In this document: one piece after another, positions 17,587 to 26,448 of the stretch
Layout: each line of letters begins with the position of its first letter
Position numbering within the stretch: position 1 is the first letter of the stretch
Source: Flavobacteriales bacterium
Lineage (GTDB): Bacteria > Bacteroidota > Bacteroidia > Flavobacteriales > Flavobacteriaceae
Length of the DNA: 64,000 nucleotides
NCBI GenBank assembly: GCA_020635875.1
Contig: JACJYY010000006.1
Span: forward strand, 186,001 to 250,000
Direction of reading: 5' to 3'
Translations under genes and position numbers: made by a program
The notes under the pieces: generated by a model
The model's database searches: none
What the model was told of the DNA's origin: nothing
Seen by the model: only the letters and a program-made list of their open reading frames with translations

Positions 17587-18720
17587 ATGAAAAAAATACA
17601 AATGGTTGATCTCAATGGTCAATACCAAGGCATCAAAGATAAAGTTAATGCTTCAATTCAGGAAGTCCTTGACAGCAACACGTATATCAATGGTCCCTTA
17701 GTGCATGAATTTCAAAAAAATCTAGAAACCTATTTGAATGTTAAGCATGTTATCCCATGTGCCAATGGAACAGACGCTTTACAAATTATTATGATGGGAC
17801 TAGGTCTAAAATCTGGTGATGAAGTTATTACTGCCGATTTTACTTTTGCAGCAACAGTAGAGGTAATTGCATTACTGAACTTAACACCAGTCTTAGTAGA
17901 TGTGGAAATCGACACATTCAACATTTCTATCGATGCCATCGAAAAAGCAATTACTCCTAAAACAAAAGCTATCGTTCCTGTACATCTTTTTGGACGCGCA
18001 GCTAACATGGACGCTATTATGGCTATAGCCAAAAAATATAATATTCATGTCATTGAAGATACGGCTCAAGCCGTAGGAGCCAATTATAAATCAGCTGACG
18101 GAACCAATAAAAAAGTAGGAACTATTGGTATTGCAGGAGCTACCTCTTTTTTTCCATCCAAAAACCTAGGTTGCTACGGTGATGGAGGGGCTATCTTTAC
18201 CAATGACGATGACTTAGCTCACACTTTACGCGGAATCGTTAACCACGGCATGTATGAACGTTACCATCATGATGTAGTAGGTGTAAACTCAAGATTAGAC
18301 AGTATACAAGCAGGCGTACTTAATATCAAATTGCCATTATTAGACTCCTACAATAAAGCGAGACAATTGGCTGCCGAAAAATACAATAAAGCTTTAGGCA
18401 ATCATAAAAACATTATACTTCCTGAATTTGAAGTAGGCTGCGATTGGCATGTATTCCATCAATACACGTTGAGAATTATAGATGCAGATAGAGACGGATT
18501 ATTAACACATCTACAAAAATTAGGTATTCCGTGTGCAATTTATTACCCAATTCCATTACATAAACAAAAAGCGTATCTTGATGACCGTTATTTGGAAGAA
18601 AATTTTGGTGTAACCAATCAACTGTCAAAAGAAGTTATTTCTTTACCAATGCACACTGAGTTGGACGATGAACAAATCAAATATATCACTGACTCGATTT
18701 TAGATTATTTAAACAAATAA
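17587..18720 (+). CDS. DegT/DnrJ/EryC1/StrS-family sugar aminotransferase
   Basis: These PLP enzymes add an amino group to nucleotide-linked keto sugars for surface polysaccharide. The 377-residue protein has the substrate/PLP region IPCANGTDALQIIM, the Asp in IEDTAQAVGA, and the Schiff-base lysine in FFPSKNLGCYGDGGA. The ATG at 17587 is used rather than a GTG two codons earlier, because homology begins at MKKIQMVDL. It is followed by galE after 19 bases and is probably in one operon with it. The exact sugar is not predictable; a perosamine or bacillosamine type route is possible. Confidence 0.9.
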   Translation: MKKIQMVDLNGQYQGIKDKVNASIQEVLDSNTYINGPLVHEFQKNLETYLNVKHVIPCANGTDALQIIMMGLGLKSGDEVITADFTFAATVEVIALLNLTPVLVDVEIDTFNISIDAIEKAITPKTKAIVPVHLFGRAANMDAIMAIAKKYNIHVIEDTAQAVGANYKSADGTNKKVGTIGIAGATSFFPSKNLGCYGDGGAIFTNDDDLAHTLRGIVNHGMYERYHHDVVGVNSRLDSIQAGVLNIKLPLLDSYNKARQLAAEKYNKALGNHKNIILPEFEVGCDWHVFHQYTLRIIDADRDGLLTHLQKLGIPCAIYYPIPLHKQKAYLDDRYLEENFGVTNQLSKEVISLPMHTELDDEQIKYITDSILDYLNK

Positions 18721-18739
18721 CTCAACATAATTTTAAGAA

Positions 18740-19759
18740 ATGAAAATACTAGTAACAGGAGGACTTGGATTTATTGGTTCACACACCGTAGTTGAATTAC
18801 AAAACAAAGGGTATGAAGTGGTTATAATTGATAATCTTTCCAACTCGTCTATTGAAGTCCTTGATGGAATTGAAAGTATCACAGGGAAAAAACCATTATT
18901 CGAACACATCGATCTTAGAGACAAACAAGCTGTAGCCTACTTTTTTGAAAAACATAGTGATGTTAATGGAGTGATTCACTTTGCAGCTTCTAAAGCGGTT
19001 GGAGAAAGTGTAGAAAATCCATTGTTATACTACGAAAACAATATAGGAACCTTAGTCTATATCTTACAACAATTACAAAAGAAAGACAAAGCAAACTTCA
19101 TTTTTAGTTCTTCCTGTACGGTTTATGGCCAAGCAGAACAAATGCCTATAACAGAAGAGGCCCCTGTACAAAAAGCAATGTCTCCTTATGGAAACACTAA
19201 ACAGATTGGAGAAGAAATCATCAATGATGTAGCTCAGGTAAGTAACATCAACGCCATATTACTCCGGTACTTTAACCCTATTGGAGCACATCCATCTGCA
19301 GCTATCGGAGAACTTCCAATTGGAGTACCCCTTAACTTAGTTCCGTTTATCACACAAACTGCTGCAGGAGTACGTCAACAGCTTTCTGTATTTGGTGACG
19401 ATTACAACACCGTTGATGGGACTTGTATCAGAGACTACATCCATGTGGTTGATTTAGCTAAAGCTCACGTTGTCGCCTTAGAACGATTGATAGAGGGAAA
19501 TAACTTGCAAAAAGTAGAAACGTTTAATCTAGGTACAGGAAAAGGTAGCACCGTCCTTGAAGTTATTAATGCGTTTGAAAAAGTAAGTAATGAAAAACTA
19601 AACTACAAAATAGTAGAGCGACGCGCAGGAGACATTACAGAAGCTTATGCCGATACGAACAAAGCGAACGACGTCTTGGGATGGAAAACCGAATCAAGTC
19701 TAGAAGAAGCTTTAGATTCTGCTTGGAAATGGGAAAAGAAAATTCGGAAAATAAACTAG
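18740..19759 (+). CDS. galE: UDP-glucose 4-epimerase
   Basis: GalE interconverts UDP-glucose and UDP-galactose. The 339-residue protein is an extended short-chain dehydrogenase. The NAD-binding motif is GGLGFIGSHT at residues 7-16, the catalytic Ser-Tyr-Lys set is SSSCTVYG and PYGNTK, and RYFNPIGAHPS and DGTCIRDYIHV follow as in true GalE. It lies 19 bases after the aminotransferase gene, so both probably feed surface-sugar synthesis. UDP-GlcNAc epimerase activity cannot be excluded. Confidence 0.93.
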   Translation: MKILVTGGLGFIGSHTVVELQNKGYEVVIIDNLSNSSIEVLDGIESITGKKPLFEHIDLRDKQAVAYFFEKHSDVNGVIHFAASKAVGESVENPLLYYENNIGTLVYILQQLQKKDKANFIFSSSCTVYGQAEQMPITEEAPVQKAMSPYGNTKQIGEEIINDVAQVSNINAILLRYFNPIGAHPSAAIGELPIGVPLNLVPFITQTAAGVRQQLSVFGDDYNTVDGTCIRDYIHVVDLAKAHVVALERLIEGNNLQKVETFNLGTGKGSTVLEVINAFEKVSNEKLNYKIVERRAGDITEAYADTNKANDVLGWKTESSLEEALDSAWKWEKKIRKIN

Positions 19760-19962
19760 TTTTATTTACCACAGGTTTTTATCGGAGTTCACGAGCCTAA
19801 AGGTTTGAGGCAATACCCAAAATCTTCTAACAAGAACGAATCAAATAAAAAACCGTCCTTCATGCATGAAGCGTCAAGAAAATTCTTTTTCGAAACGTTA
19901 ACTTTTTAGCTCTTTTTTTTCTTAACTTTATACCTCAATTCATTTCATACATTTGAAATAAC

Positions 19963-20244
19963 ATGGACAAAAAAGGAAAAAAAACATCGTTTAAAAACAC
20001 AACTCTGTCAAACAGACCAGTTGTGAGATATCGCAAGATTGAAGACGACAACGATTTAACTTCCCTGAATCAAATTGCCGCTACAGGAACTAGAAATGGT
20101 TTTATTAGAGCACAAAAAGTCTCTAAAGAAATGGTTATAGTTCAACAAGGTAAATTAGTCCGTAAAGTAGGTGACGTAGTCAATGAAGTAATCTCTAACT
20201 TAGAAGGAAGACGAGTAAAAATTGGCGAAAAAACCACCATTTAA
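19963..20244 (+). CDS. Probable antitoxin paired with the zeta-like toxin
   Basis: This 93-residue basic protein (MDKKGKKTSFKN at the start) has no signal peptide and no helix-turn-helix that I can see. The C-terminal half contains a KLVRKVGDVVNEVISNLEGRRVKIGE segment. It ends 12 bases before the P-loop gene, the usual arrangement of a small antitoxin gene before its toxin. I assign the role by position and size, not by family. An imperfect promoter box, TAACTTTA, lies at 19923-19930. Confidence 0.55.
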   Translation: MDKKGKKTSFKNTTLSNRPVVRYRKIEDDNDLTSLNQIAATGTRNGFIRAQKVSKEMVIVQQGKLVRKVGDVVNEVISNLEGRRVKIGEKTTI

Positions 20245-20256
20245 CCCTCAAAACCA

Positions 20257-20997
20257 GTGAAAAATAAAAGACTACGAATGTTTGCCGGACCGAATGGTTC
20301 TGGAAAAACAACTGTGTTCAATCAAATTAGAAAAGAATACAATCTAGATTTAGGCCATTACCTCAATGCCGATGATATAGAAAAAACACTCAGAGAAAGC
20401 AATCAAATTGATATCTCACAATTTAACATCTCAGAATCTGCTTTCAATAAATTTGAAGATTTTATAATTACACATTCTCTTTTTGAAAAAGTTCAAAAAG
20501 AAGGTATTGAAATAGGCCTTTCATACAAGAATGGATTAATCATAAATTCAAATAATAAAACGCATTCTTACGAGGCTTCAATAATTACTGATTTTTTAAG
20601 GCAAGAATTTATTAAATCGGGTCAAAAGCTATCTTTTGAAACGGTTATGTCTCATCCGTCTAAACTCGAAACTTTAGCCTATGCAAAAGATAATGGATAT
20701 CGTAATTATCTCTACTTTATCTCAACAGAGAGTGCAGAAATCAATAAATCAAGAGTAAAAGAAAGAGTACTAAACGGTGGACACCCCGTTCCTGACAACA
20801 AAATAGAAGAACGTTACTATCGCAGTTTGAGTATGTTAAAAGAGGCCATAAAGTCAACCTACCGCACGTTTATTTTCGACAATAGCGAATCTGAATCTAA
20901 ATTGATTCTTGATATTTATAAAGGCTCTGAAGTTACTTATCGAAGTGAAAGCATTCCTAAATGGGTCGATAAATACTGTTTGAATACAGAAGAATAA
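20257..20997 (+). CDS. Zeta toxin-like P-loop kinase
   Basis: The 246-residue protein is a small P-loop ATPase of the zeta-toxin/COG4185 type. Walker A is GPNGSGKTT at residues 11-19, YLNADDIE near 38 supplies the conserved Asp, SFETVMSHPSKLE matches the substrate-side motif, and NGGHPVPDNKIEERYYRS is the Arg-rich lid. Characterised zeta toxins phosphorylate UDP-N-acetylglucosamine and block cell-wall synthesis. Whether this one is toxic is not known. The start codon is a GTG at 20257. It is last in a two-gene unit and convergent with the formate-transporter gene. Confidence 0.8.
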   Translation: MKNKRLRMFAGPNGSGKTTVFNQIRKEYNLDLGHYLNADDIEKTLRESNQIDISQFNISESAFNKFEDFIITHSLFEKVQKEGIEIGLSYKNGLIINSNNKTHSYEASIITDFLRQEFIKSGQKLSFETVMSHPSKLETLAYAKDNGYRNYLYFISTESAEINKSRVKERVLNGGHPVPDNKIEERYYRSLSMLKEAIKSTYRTFIFDNSESESKLILDIYKGSEVTYRSESIPKWVDKYCLNTEE

Positions 20998-21060
20998 AAA
21001 AAGCTGCATTCAACCCCACAAGATCAAACACAGCTCTTCCCTTTTTGAAAATATATAAAA

Positions 21061-22323
21061 CTAAGCTGACGCTAATTTAAATTTTTGTTCCTTTTGTGCT
21101 TTACTAACTTGTAATTTCATCAAAATTGAAACAACAAGGGCAATCACAAACAAACCAGAAAAGATCATTAAAGTAGTATCCAGAGAACCTGTTTTCTCTT
21201 TTACCACATCATAAATAGTAGGCCCTACTACACCGGCCAAAGCCCATGCAGCCAACACCATACCGTGTATCGCTCCTAATTGTTTTGTACCGAATAAATC
21301 CCCTAAGAAAGCAGGCAAAGTTGCAAAACCACCTCCATACATAGTGATAACGGTAAATAATACAATTAAGAACACGAGTTCCATTCCTACCCCTAATTTT
21401 GGTAAGAAATAGAAGGCTAAAATTTGGAAAACGAAAAAGATAATAAAAGTATTAGCTCTTCCTAAATAATCCGATAGCGTAGACCACATCAATCGACCTA
21501 AACCGTTAAATACCCCAATCAAACCTACGATTCCTGCAGCTTCAAGTGGTGTATAGTTTAATTTTTCCTGCATCATTGGACTGGCTGCGGCAATAACGGC
21601 AATACCACAAGAGATATTGATAAACATCATAATCCAGATGTAGTAGAATCGAGACGTTTTTAATGCTTCATTGGCATCAATATTCGCCATATCAGCTTTA
21701 GCCTCAGCACCTACTCCTGGATTATAACCTTCAGGCAAATACCCTTGTGGAGGTCTTTCGATATATCGTGCTGATGACAAAATTAAAGCCATGTAAATCG
21801 CTCCCAAAATGTAGAACGTTGTCGCCACACCAACAGTTTCGAAGAGTTTTGCCATTACGGGTCCAAAAATCAACGCCGCAAAACCAAAGCCCATAATTGC
21901 CATACCTGTGGCCAACCCTCTACGATCTGGGAACCATTTCACTAAAGTACTTACAGGGGTAATATATCCTAACCCTAATCCTATTCCTCCTATCACTCCA
22001 TAGAACAAATAGAACAGGTTAATCATTCCTAATTGTACGGCTAATCCAGATCCTAAAATCCCAAATCCATAAAACAACCCTGCGGTAGTTCCACTGACTC
22101 TAGGCCCAACCTTTTCTACCCATTTCCCTAAAAATGCAGCAGACAACCCCAACAACAAAATAGCTATTTTGAAAGCCCATTTGATATCTCCTCCTTCTAC
22201 ACCAAAAACTTCTTTCACGGGATTTGTCATTACAGAATAGGCATATACTGAACCTATCGATATATGTATTCCAATAGCTGATAAAGCTATAAGCCATCGG
22301 TTTTTTAGTTTTTTCTCTTCCAT
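21061..22323 (-). CDS. OFA-family (oxalate/formate antiporter-like) MFS transporter
   Basis: The 420-residue protein has about twelve membrane helices and the OFA signature. It starts with IGIHISIGSVYAYSVMTNPV, followed by KWFPDRRGLATGMAIMGFGFAALIFGP and later GLGRLMWSTLSDYLGR. The family moves formate, oxalate or lactate. Lying 10 bases after pflA in the pfl operon, it most likely exports formate, or another fermentation acid. It probably depends on the pflB promoter, so the IS in pflB may reduce its expression. Confidence 0.88.
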   Translation of the reverse strand: MEEKKLKNRWLIALSAIGIHISIGSVYAYSVMTNPVKEVFGVEGGDIKWAFKIAILLLGLSAAFLGKWVEKVGPRVSGTTAGLFYGFGILGSGLAVQLGMINLFYLFYGVIGGIGLGLGYITPVSTLVKWFPDRRGLATGMAIMGFGFAALIFGPVMAKLFETVGVATTFYILGAIYMALILSSARYIERPPQGYLPEGYNPGVGAEAKADMANIDANEALKTSRFYYIWIMMFINISCGIAVIAAASPMMQEKLNYTPLEAAGIVGLIGVFNGLGRLMWSTLSDYLGRANTFIIFFVFQILAFYFLPKLGVGMELVFLIVLFTVITMYGGGFATLPAFLGDLFGTKQLGAIHGMVLAAWALAGVVGPTIYDVVKEKTGSLDTTLMIFSGLFVIALVVSILMKLQVSKAQKEQKFKLASA

Positions 22324-22333
22324 ATCTAAAATT

Positions 22334-23089
22334 TTAATTTGTTTTTACTTCTGCAAAGTATTGTCTTAAAATACTTTCTGCTTCCTCTAATTCTTCTTGA
22401 GTATTCTCTCTTGCATCTTTCAGTTCATAATCCCAGCCCAAAGCTTCCCACTTGTGCACACCCAACGTATGATAAGGTAAAATCTCAATACGTTCAATGG
22501 TTTTGTAATCTTTGAAATAGTCTCCTAAGGCATGTAACTGTTCTGTAGTTCCTGTTACTTCTGGAATCAGCACATAGCGCAGCCACATCTTTTTACCTGA
22601 TGCTTCGCGATGCTGGGCAAAATTGAAAGTCGTTTCCTTGTTTTTTTGTCCTGTGATTCTTTGGTAACCTTCTTCTGTCATACTCTTGATATCCAACATT
22701 ACGAGATCTGCATAATTATCGAGCAATTCAATCGCAGGATGATTAAGAATGCGTCCGTTAGTATCAATGTTCGTATGAATACCTTCATCCTTTAACTTTT
22801 TGAAAAAAGTGATAAGTTCTGTTGCTTGTAACATCGGTTCTCCTCCTGATACAGTAACGCCTCCGTCTTTGCCAAAATAAGGTTTCATATTAACAGCACG
22901 TTTGACCAAATCGTCAATCGCATAATCCTTCCCACCTTGGGTATCCAAGGTGTCGGGATTATGACAATATTGACATTTGAGTTTACAGCCTTGTAAAAAG
23001 ACCACCATACGAATTCCTGGCCCATCATGTGTACCAAAAGATTCTATAGAGTGTACTCGGAGTGTTTGTTTTGTTTGTGAGTTTTCCAC
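22334..23089 (-). CDS. pflA: Pyruvate formate-lyase activating enzyme
   Basis: PflA is a radical SAM enzyme that installs the glycyl radical on PflB. In its 251 residues the iron-sulfur cluster motif CxxxCxxC is Cys35, Cys39 and Cys42 (QGCKLKCQYC). The SAM-binding GGE motif follows in TVSGGEPMLQ, then NIDTNGR. It begins 18 bases after the pflB stop. The gene itself is intact, although its partner pflB is broken by an insertion sequence. Confidence 0.94.
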   Translation of the reverse strand: MENSQTKQTLRVHSIESFGTHDGPGIRMVVFLQGCKLKCQYCHNPDTLDTQGGKDYAIDDLVKRAVNMKPYFGKDGGVTVSGGEPMLQATELITFFKKLKDEGIHTNIDTNGRILNHPAIELLDNYADLVMLDIKSMTEEGYQRITGQKNKETTFNFAQHREASGKKMWLRYVLIPEVTGTTEQLHALGDYFKDYKTIERIEILPYHTLGVHKWEALGWDYELKDARENTQEELEEAESILRQYFAEVKTN

Positions 23090-23107
23090 TTTGTGAAATC
23101 TTTGTAT

Positions 23108-25179
23108 TTACATTGAAGTATGGAATGTACGGTTAATCACCTCCAACTGATGTGCTTTAGATAATCTCACAAAGTTGACCGCATAACCCGATACTCTAAT
23201 AGTTAATTGTGGATAATCTTCTGGTTTTTCGAAAGCTTTTAATAAAGTCTCTCTATCCAGAACATTCACATTTAGATGATGTGCATTTTTAACAAAATAC
23301 CCATCCAATAAAGTCGTTAAGTTATTCACTTGATCCTCTTTGCTTGATCCTAAAGACTTCGGTATCATGGTAAAGGTATTGGATATACCATCCAATGCAT
23401 CGTTATAATCCAATTTACTAACAGAGTTCAATGACGCTATGGCTCCATTTTCGTCTCTACCGTGCATAGGATTTGCCCCTGGTGCAAATGACTCTCCTGC
23501 TTTTCGTCCGTCAGGGGTAGCACCTGTGTTTTTACCGTACATTACATTAGACGTGATAGTCAATAAGGACAATGTAGGATTAGCATCTTTATAGGCTCTG
23601 TGTTTTCTTAATTCTGCGATAAATAACCCTGTTACCTCTTTGGCAATTTGATCCACTCTATCATCATCATTCCCGAACTTAGGAAAATCCCCTTCTACTT
23701 TAAAATCAACGGTCAAACCTTTCTCATTACGTACTGGATAAACTTTAGCGTATTTAATTGCCGATAATGAATCTGCAATGATAGAAATACCTGCCGCACC
23801 ATAAGCAATATCAATTGCTGGATCTGTATCAATCAAAGCCATTTGAGCACGCTCATAGTAATATTTGTCGTGCATATAGTGGATGGTATACATTGCTTTG
23901 GCGTATACTCTCGCTACTTCTGCCATTGACTTTTTGAACAACCCCATCACTTTTTGATAATCTAATACGCGATCCTCTATCTTAGGTATATTTGGAATGA
24001 TTACTTCTCCATTTTCTTCTTCTCGACCACCGTTCAATGCCATCAATAAAGCCTTAGGTAAGTTGGCTCTAGCACCAAAGTGTTGAATGCTTTTTCCTAG
24101 TTTTTGATAGGATACACAACAAGCTATTCCGTAATCATCAGACCCTCTTGTCTCACGCATTAAATCATCATTCTCGTATTGTACAGATGACGTATCTATG
24201 GATACTTGTGCACAAAAATCTTTGAACCCTTTTGGTAAATACGAAGACCAAAGCACTGTTAAGTTAGGCTCTGGAGACGGTCCCAAATTGTAAAGCGTTT
24301 GCAAGAATCTGAAAGCTGTTTTAGTCACTTTGGTTCTTCCGTCATTGAATTGCCCTCCGATAGCCTCTGTTACCCAAGTAGGATCCCCTCCAAAAATCTC
24401 ATCATATGCACCTGGTCTTAAATGACGTACCAATCGCAATTTCATAACGAATTGGTCAATCATTTCTTGTGCTTCTTCTTCCGTAATTAATCCTGCTTCT
24501 AAATCTCTTTCTATGTAAATATCTAAGAACGTAGATACGTTACCCAAAGACATGGCTGCCCCGTCTTGTTCTTTCACAGCACTTAGATAAGCCAAATACG
24601 TCCATTGAACTGCCTCTTGCGCTGTTTGTGCCGGTTTAGAAATATCTATTCCGTATGACTCAGCCATTTTACGCATGTCTAATAAGGCTTTGATTTGCTC
24701 AGAAACCTCCTCCTTTAAACGCAATTTATGGTCGGTTAAAGCACCGTCAATATTTTTTAAATCTTCTTTTTTGGCAGCCATTAAGCGATCAATCCCATAA
24801 AGCGCTACTCTACGGTAATCTCCGATGATTCTACCACGAGCATAGTTATCAGGCAAACCTGTTAACACGTGTTTAGAACGGTATTTTCTGATTTCTTGAT
24901 CGTATGCGCTAAAGACGGCATTGTTATGGTCTTTAGCATAATTAAAAATCTCCAATACTTTTTCTGAAACCTCTAATCCTTTTTCGGCTACAGCCATCTG
25001 AACCAATTTCATCCCCCCATAAGGCTTCATGGCTCTCTTTAGTAATTGATCCGTCTGTAAACCTACAATTACTTCATTTTCTTTTTGGATATATCCTGCA
25101 CCGAACGCAGTGATTGTAGAAATCACCTCTGTATCAATGGCTAAACAACCGTTATTTTGACTTTCTTTTAATAATTCTT
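23108..25179 (-). pseudogene. pflB: pyruvate formate-lyase, C-terminal fragment interrupted by IS982-family element
   Basis: This fragment covers about residues 55-744 of PflB. Key sites are intact: the catalytic Cys-Cys pair in YGIACCVSYQ and the glycyl radical loop RVSGYAVNFV near the C-terminus. The reading frame stays open up to the IS edge (25180), and a GTG at 25126 is the first possible start. If the IS and one 8-bp repeat are removed, this fragment joins in frame to the segment ending at 26330. The restored gene is 2,235 bases and encodes 744 residues, the expected PflB length. As sequenced, it cannot make a full enzyme. Confidence 0.93.
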
Positions 25180-25193
25180 ACCCGTTGTGCATT
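25172..25193. repeat. Left IS end: target duplication and terminal inverted repeat
   Basis: The target duplication TAATTCTT is at 25172-25179. The inverted repeat ACCCGTTGTGCATT runs from 25180 to 25193 and is matched perfectly by the other end. Confidence 0.92.
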
Positions 25194-26159
25194 ATGATTT
25201 AGGATAAAAAAAGTTGTACAAACTACTAAATAGCAGTAAATTGTAGTTACTATACAATAATTTAAGATGCACAACTTTCTTTCAAATTACGACAAAATTC
25301 ATCAAGTTCTCAAACAAATAGCCTCAGAAAACTTATTGCCTTATCAAAGGCGCAAACCTAAACTTTTAGATTTAGAGTTAATCAGTCTTAATTTGACTGC
25401 TGAATATTTAGGTTTTGATAGTGAAACGGATTTATTTAGAAAATTACCCATTTCACTTTCTTCAAAAATAGAACGTAGCGTTTATAATAGACGAAAGAGA
25501 AAGCTGTTTCCTTATATTGAATTAATTCGTTCAAAATTATCCCATGTTTTTAATGAATTTGAAGACTATTATATTGTAGACAGCATGCCTTTAGAGATTT
25601 GTAAACTATCAAGAAGTTCTCGTTCAAAGATTTGTAAAGAAGAACTTATGAGTCAACCTAATAAAGGATATTGCGCCAGTCAAAAGTCGAGATATTATGG
25701 TTATAAATTACATGGAATATGTTCTGTAAAAGGAGTATTCAAAAGCATTGACATTAGTCCAGCCTCTGTACATGACATAAACTATTTAAAAGATATCCAA
25801 CATCAAATAAGTGATTGTACTCTTATTGGAGACAGAGGATATTTATCTACAGAATACCAACTTAATTTATTTGAAACAGCAAATATCAAATTGGATGTTC
25901 CTATGAGAATTAACCAAGATAATTATAAGAAACAGCCGTATGTTTTTAGAAAATCAAGGAAGAGAATAGAAACCTTATTCTCTCAATTATGTGACCAATT
26001 TATGATACGTAGAAATTACGCTAAATCTTTTGAAGGGTTCAAAACAAGAATACTATCTAAAATTACCTCGCTAACAATTATTCAATATATCAACAAATTT
26101 GTCTTTGATAGGAATATCAATAATATTAAAACTAGCATCATTTAAAATGCACAACGGGT
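25180..26159 (+). mobile_element. IS982-family insertion sequence (980 bp), apparently complete
   Basis: The element starts ACCCGTTGTGCATT and ends with its exact complement (14-bp perfect terminal repeats, ACCC ends typical of IS982). It holds one transposase gene filling most of its length. It is flanked by an 8-bp direct repeat TAATTCTT (25172-25179 and 26160-26167). Sharp ends, perfect duplication and an intact transposase point to a recent insertion. It lies antisense to pflB. Confidence 0.93.
25267..26145 (+). CDS. IS982-family transposase
   Basis: The 292-residue transposase is full length for the family. It has the N-terminal region LLPYQRRKPKLLDLELISL, then the DDE catalytic residues in YIVDSMPLEIC, TLIGDRGYLS and RKRIETLFSQL. 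The gene starts 87 bases inside the left end and its stop codon is directly next to the right terminal repeat. There is no frameshift or stop, so the element is probably still able to move. Confidence 0.93.
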   Translation: MHNFLSNYDKIHQVLKQIASENLLPYQRRKPKLLDLELISLNLTAEYLGFDSETDLFRKLPISLSSKIERSVYNRRKRKLFPYIELIRSKLSHVFNEFEDYYIVDSMPLEICKLSRSSRSKICKEELMSQPNKGYCASQKSRYYGYKLHGICSVKGVFKSIDISPASVHDINYLKDIQHQISDCTLIGDRGYLSTEYQLNLFETANIKLDVPMRINQDNYKKQPYVFRKSRKRIETLFSQLCDQFMIRRNYAKSFEGFKTRILSKITSLTIIQYINKFVFDRNINNIKTSII

Positions 26160-26167
26160 TAATTCTT
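26146..26167. repeat. Right IS end: terminal inverted repeat and target duplication
   Basis: The inverted repeat AATGCACAACGGGT is at 26146-26159. It is followed by the second copy of the target duplication, TAATTCTT, at 26160-26167. Confidence 0.92.
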
Positions 26168-26330
26168 GTTTGCTTTTTTCCCAAAGCGCTTTGGTCTTAG
26201 CTGATATTCTAGATAAAAAAGAAGCGTCTCCCAAATAAGGAGTTACGTTTGTTTTGACAAAATCGCTTGTGTTTATTGAAGATTCCCAGACCCCAGGCTC
26301 GAATTTCTTCTTTTCGATTAGTGTTTCCAT
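26160..26330 (-). pseudogene. pflB: pyruvate formate-lyase, N-terminal fragment
   Basis: The start ATG is at 26330, giving METLIEKKKFEPGVWESS and on to LWEKSKQEL, which is the normal N-terminus of PflB. A TTG-initiated longer reading adds residues that homologues lack. After the target repeat the frame runs into the IS and stops shortly after. The region upstream (26331-26448) holds GATATTTG on the minus strand near 26381-26374, one mismatch from the -7 box, and two GTACAA repeats (26353 and 26370) that could be regulatory. Confidence 0.9.
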
Positions 26331-26448
26331 CGTGCTTAGTTTATTCTTTTGTGTACAATATATTTTCAAGTACAAATATCCCGATAATCTTACACACGAA
26401 GACTGACAAAAATCATGTTCAGAACAATTAAATTATAGTTCCCTTAGG

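Noticed and set aside
19858..19871. 14-base palindrome CTTCATGCATGAAG upstream of the antitoxin gene
   Set aside because: It is short and isolated, about 90 bases before the gene. It could be an operator, but nothing else supports it.
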